This document shows, piece after piece, positions 22,880 to 25,717 of a stretch of DNA of 25,717 bases. The translations under genes were made by a program, and so were the position numbers. The DNA is from UBA6181 sp016934015 (GTDB lineage: Bacteria > Bacillota_I > Bacilli_A > Acholeplasmatales > Acholeplasmataceae), in assembly GCA_036584525.1 (NCBI GenBank), contig JAZHDG010000022.1:1-25717 (forward strand). The letters run 5' to 3'. The notes beneath the pieces are model-generated. The model was not told the origin of the DNA. It ran no database searches and saw only the letters and a list, made by a program, of their open reading frames with translations. The stretch's first letter is position 1. Each line of letters starts with the position of its first letter.

Positions 22880-24466
22880 ATGGAAAAAATAACAGTATTA
22901 TGCGAAAAAATGGGAGTCATTGGTGAAGAGTGTATTCCATATGGATTTGACAAAGCGAAAGTTGATTTATCTGTATTAAAAAGATTAGAAAATAAACCGA
23001 ATGGAAAACTTATCTTAGTGACTGCCATCAATCCTACACCAGCTGGCGAAGGTAAAACTACAGTGTCGATTGGATTAACTCAAGGTCTAAAAGAAATTGG
23101 AAAACATCCTATTTTAGCTTTAAGAGAACCAAGTTTAGGACCAGTTTTTGGACTTAAAGGTGGAGCAACAGGCGGAGGAAAAGCTAGTGTGACTCCATCC
23201 GATGACATTAATCTTCATTTTACAGGAGATTTGCATGCCATAACTGCTGCGAATAATTTATTATCTGCGCTGATTGATAATCATATATTCCAAGGTAATG
23301 AACTTGGAATTGAAACCGTCACTTGGAAACGTTGTATGGATATGAATGATCGTAGTTTAAGAGACATCGATACACCGATTAGAAAAGATGGGTTTGTGAT
23401 TACAGCAGCAAGCGAAATTATGGCAATTTTAGCATTAGCGAGGGATCTTAAAGATTTAAAGGCGAGAATTAATCGTATACTTGTGGGTTACACAAAAGAA
23501 AATAATCCTGTTTTTGTGAGTGATTTAGGTGGCGCAGATGCTATGACGTTGCTCTTAAAAAATGCGATGAATCCTAATTTAGTACAAACCGTTGATGGTG
23601 TTCCAACATTTGTTCATGCTGGTCCATTTGCTAATATTGCTCATGGATGTAACTCAATTGTTGCAACCAAACTAGCTTTAAAACTTGGAGATTATGCAGT
23701 GACTGAAGCTGGATTTGGTGCTGATTTAGGTATGGAAAAATTTATAGATTTAAAAATGCCATATTTAAATAAAAATGTTGACGCTATTGTGATAGTCGCA
23801 ACTTTGCGTGCGCTAAAATCACATGGTGGTGCTGAAGATTTTTCTCTCGAAAATCATGAAGCACTTCGTTTAGGTATTCCACATTTAAATAAACATATTG
23901 AAAACATCAAAGGATTTGGCTTACCTTATGTGATTGCTTTAAATCATTTTTATACAGATACAGAGGATGAACTCAGTATTTTAATGAATTGGGCAAAAGA
24001 AAATAACCATCCAATCGCATTAGCTAAAGGGTTTAGCGAAGGTGGTAAAGGGATGACTGATTTAGCAAAAATTGTTGTTGAAATTGCGGATAGAAATTCA
24101 ACAGTAAAACCCGCTTATTCTAAAGATGATACACCACAAGTTAAAATTGAAAAAATCGCGAAGAACTTATATGGCGCAAGCGAAGTTGTCTTCACTAAAA
24201 AGGCAAGAGAGCAATTAGAACATTATGCCGCACTTGGTTGGAATTTGCCAGTATGTATGGCAAAAACACCATTATCTTTAACTGGAGATCCTAAAATCAA
24301 AGGATTACCTACAGATTTCACATTAACCATTCAAGAAATAAGACCTTCACTTGGTGCTGGTTTCTTGGTTGCGTTAACAAAAGGTATTATGGTTATGCCT
24401 GGTTTGAATAAAACACCACGTGCGATTTCTATGGTCGTGGACGATGAGGGAAATCTCATCGATTAA
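22880..24466 (+). CDS. fhs: Formate-tetrahydrofolate ligase
   Basis: Makes 10-formyl-THF from formate, THF and ATP for purines and initiator formyl-methionine. It has 528 residues, somewhat shorter than the usual 555 or so; the shortage is mainly at the N-terminus before the conserved core. Visible: the P-loop TPAGEGKTTVSIGL (about 53-66), REPSLGPVFGLKGGATGGG, FTGDLHAITAANNLLSAL, TEAGFGADLGMEKF and the C-terminal MPGLNKTPRA. ATG at 22880 has GAGGAG just upstream and is the only reasonable start. folD follows after ten bases, its ribosome site overlapping the fhs stop, forming a two-gene one-carbon operon. Confidence 0.96.
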   Translation: MEKITVLCEKMGVIGEECIPYGFDKAKVDLSVLKRLENKPNGKLILVTAINPTPAGEGKTTVSIGLTQGLKEIGKHPILALREPSLGPVFGLKGGATGGGKASVTPSDDINLHFTGDLHAITAANNLLSALIDNHIFQGNELGIETVTWKRCMDMNDRSLRDIDTPIRKDGFVITAASEIMAILALARDLKDLKARINRILVGYTKENNPVFVSDLGGADAMTLLLKNAMNPNLVQTVDGVPTFVHAGPFANIAHGCNSIVATKLALKLGDYAVTEAGFGADLGMEKFIDLKMPYLNKNVDAIVIVATLRALKSHGGAEDFSLENHEALRLGIPHLNKHIENIKGFGLPYVIALNHFYTDTEDELSILMNWAKENNHPIALAKGFSEGGKGMTDLAKIVVEIADRNSTVKPAYSKDDTPQVKIEKIAKNLYGASEVVFTKKAREQLEHYAALGWNLPVCMAKTPLSLTGDPKIKGLPTDFTLTIQEIRPSLGAGFLVALTKGIMVMPGLNKTPRAISMVVDDEGNLID

Positions 24467-24476
24467 GGAGGATATG

Positions 24477-25322
24477 ATGATCCTATTAGATGGGAAAAAT
24501 GTTGCAAAAGAACGCAATTTAGCATTAAAAGAAAATATCGAAACATATACCAAAACGCATCGTGAACCTCAACTTGCTATCATTTTGATTGGAGATAATC
24601 CAGCAAGTATTTCATATGTTACTGGCAAAGGTAAAGCATGCAAACTTGTTGGCATTAAGCACATATTGCATCATCTAGAAGATACAGTTACAGAAGATGA
24701 AGTAGCTTCACTCATCGAAAATCTTAATCAAGATGATTCTATCGACGGTATTTTATTACAATTACCGATACCAAAACATCTTAATGATTCAAAACTAATT
24801 GACATGATTTCAAGAGATAAAGATGCGGATGGATTTCATGTTGTTAACCAAGGATATTTGTATCAAAAAAAGCCGACTATATATCCAGCAACTCCGAAAG
24901 GCATTATATCTTTACTCGAACACTACAATATTCAAATTTCATCAAAACATGCAGTTATTGTAGGTAGAAGTAATATCGTTGGATTTCCTGTTGCTCGCCT
25001 ACTCATGGACCGCGGAGCAACGATAACAGTTTGTCACAGACAAACAAAAGATCTTTCATACCATACAAAACAAGCGGATATCATTATTGCATCAGCCGGA
25101 ACACCATTACTTATAAAAAAAGAGATGGTTAAAGAAGGTGCGATTGTCGTTGACGTTGGTGTGAATCGATTAGAAGGAAAACTTGTAGGCGATGTTTGTT
25201 TCGATGAAGTTAAAGAAGTTGCAAGCTATCTCTCACCTGTTCCAGGTGGTGTAGGACCTATGACAATTAATGCACTTTTAGAAAATACATTTGAATTATA
25301 TTTAAAACACATTAAAGTGTGA
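24477..25322 (+). CDS. folD: Methylene-THF dehydrogenase / methenyl-THF cyclohydrolase
   Basis: Bifunctional enzyme interconverting 5,10-methylene-, methenyl- and 10-formyl-THF with NADP; 281 residues. Motifs: SYVTGKGKACKLVGI with the catalytic Tyr and Lys, DGILLQLPIPKHL with the catalytic Gln, DKDADGFH with the Asp, the NADP-binding GRSNIVGFPVARLL and the closing PVPGGVGPMTI. Of two adjacent ATG codons (24474, 24477) the second is preferred: AAGGAGG at 24465-24471 is five bases from it and only two from the first. The ribosome site includes the fhs stop, so translation is probably coupled. It ends the operon before a strong terminator. Confidence 0.96.
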   Translation: MILLDGKNVAKERNLALKENIETYTKTHREPQLAIILIGDNPASISYVTGKGKACKLVGIKHILHHLEDTVTEDEVASLIENLNQDDSIDGILLQLPIPKHLNDSKLIDMISRDKDADGFHVVNQGYLYQKKPTIYPATPKGIISLLEHYNIQISSKHAVIVGRSNIVGFPVARLLMDRGATITVCHRQTKDLSYHTKQADIIIASAGTPLLIKKEMVKEGAIVVDVGVNRLEGKLVGDVCFDEVKEVASYLSPVPGGVGPMTINALLENTFELYLKHIKV

Positions 25323-25340
25323 TGCATTTTAATAATTGAG

Positions 25341-25364
25341 CACCCATTTTTTGGGTGTTTTTTT
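25341..25364 (+). terminator. Intrinsic terminator after folD
   Basis: CACCCA (25341-25346), T loop, TGGGTG (25352-25357), then seven T to 25364; ends the fhs-folD transcript. Confidence 0.92.
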
Positions 25365-25374
25365 CATAATATAG

Positions 25375-25383
25375 TGTTACAAT
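25375..25383 (+). promoter_or_regulatory. Extended -10 promoter of ppa
   Basis: TGTTACAAT at 25375-25383, directly after the folD terminator; no clear -35. The ribosome site AAGGGG is at 25401-25406, eight bases before the ATG. Confidence 0.65.
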
Positions 25384-25414
25384 AGTAATGTAAAAAAAGT
25401 AAGGGGTATATCCT

Positions 25415-25717
25415 ATGAATATTTGGCATGATATTAGCAAATCAAGAATCAAGCCCGATCGCTTTGTTGCCTGTATTGAAATCTCAAAAGGTAGTAAAAA
25501 AAAATACGAACTCGATAAAGAAACAGGCATGATCATTCTTGATCGTATTCTATTTACATCAACACACTATCCAGCAAATTACGGATTTATTCCAAGAACA
25601 TATGCCGGAGATAATGACCCATTGGATGTCTTGGTTTTATGTCAAGAGGATATTGAACCATTATCCATTGTGGATTGCTATCCGATTGGCGTTATAAAAA
25701 TGATTGATTCTGATGAA
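25415..25717 (+). CDS. ppa: Inorganic pyrophosphatase, family I (3' end outside window)
   Basis: Hydrolyses pyrophosphate to phosphate, pulling biosynthetic reactions forward; a soluble cytoplasmic enzyme. The first 101 residues are in the window and the frame is open to the edge. Family I marks are present: KKKYELDKETG (substrate Lys and Glu), the STHYPANYGFIPRTYAGD block and the metal-binding DNDPLDVLVL with its Asp residues. The type differs from the manganese-dependent family II enzyme of Bacillus, which has DHH motifs, so this gene follows the family found in mollicutes and proteobacteria. ATG at 25415 has a clear ribosome site and an extended -10 promoter. Confidence 0.95.
   Translation, partial: MNIWHDISKSRIKPDRFVACIEISKGSKKKYELDKETGMIILDRILFTSTHYPANYGFIPRTYAGDNDPLDVLVLCQEDIEPLSIVDCYPIGVIKMIDSDE

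Noticed and set aside
1..25717. UGA-as-tryptophan code (code 4)
   Set aside because: TGA is used as the stop at several tightly packed gene ends (for example 5506-5508, 14001-14003, 25320-25322), and tryptophan codons are TGG.
1..25717. Mobile elements, CRISPR arrays, tRNA or rRNA genes, phage defence or toxin systems
   Set aside because: I looked for repeat arrays, transposase motifs, tRNA-like cloverleafs and nuclease/toxin families and saw none; the window is ordinary housekeeping core apart from the items reported.

Overview
The window is low-GC, densely packed DNA from a member of the Firmicutes/Mollicutes. Translation termination uses TGA as well as TAA and TAG, and tryptophan is TGG in every gene, so the standard bacterial code (11) applies and the Mycoplasma UGA-Trp code does not. 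The gene set suggests an Acholeplasmatales-like organism: gyrB-gyrA, PduL-type phosphotransacylase, the MEP-pathway gene ispE, spoVG in a reduced genome, an LtaS-like enzyme, and no glmU where Bacillus has it. This placement is inference. A related lineage such as Haloplasma, Izemoplasma or Erysipelotrichia is not excluded.

Layout. 1-3250: 3' end of gyrB and complete gyrA. 3391-7923: an envelope block with an LtaS-like sulfatase-fold transferase, a DUF1361 membrane protein, uppP (minus strand) and a divergent DUF368 gene (popT-like). 7924-9620: a leader with a good promoter and a serine T-box, then serS. 9644-11673: a two-component system (OmpR-type regulator and histidine kinase) behind tandem promoters and two hairpins. 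11654-12758: a HIT-family gene (minus strand) divergent from pduL. 12795-16126: HD phosphohydrolase, rnmV, rsmA and ispE, packed with overlapping ends. 16193-22795: spoVG, prs-pth, mfd and a class I aminotransferase. 22880-25322: fhs-folD of one-carbon metabolism. 25415 to the end: 5' part of a family I inorganic pyrophosphatase gene.

How the genes work together. The series rnmV, rsmA, ispE, spoVG, prs, pth, mfd follows the order of the Bacillus subtilis chromosome near the origin, with sporulation genes, purR, glmU and ctc absent. UppP and the DUF368 protein would act in succession on undecaprenyl carrier lipid: dephosphorylation outside, then return of the phosphate form inside. They are transcribed from back-to-back promoters. 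FTHFS and FolD make 10-formyl- and methylene-THF. PRPP synthase and pyrophosphatase serve nucleotide synthesis.

Transcription signals are unusually easy to read. Most promoters carry an extended -10 (TGnTAnAAT), and intrinsic terminators are often folded into the ends of coding regions or onto the next promoter or ribosome binding site. I saw no tRNA, rRNA, CRISPR, phage or insertion-sequence signal and no clear new defence or toxin system. The most interesting items are the envelope block, the short serine T-box, and the hairpin/promoter overlaps before the two-component system and fhs.
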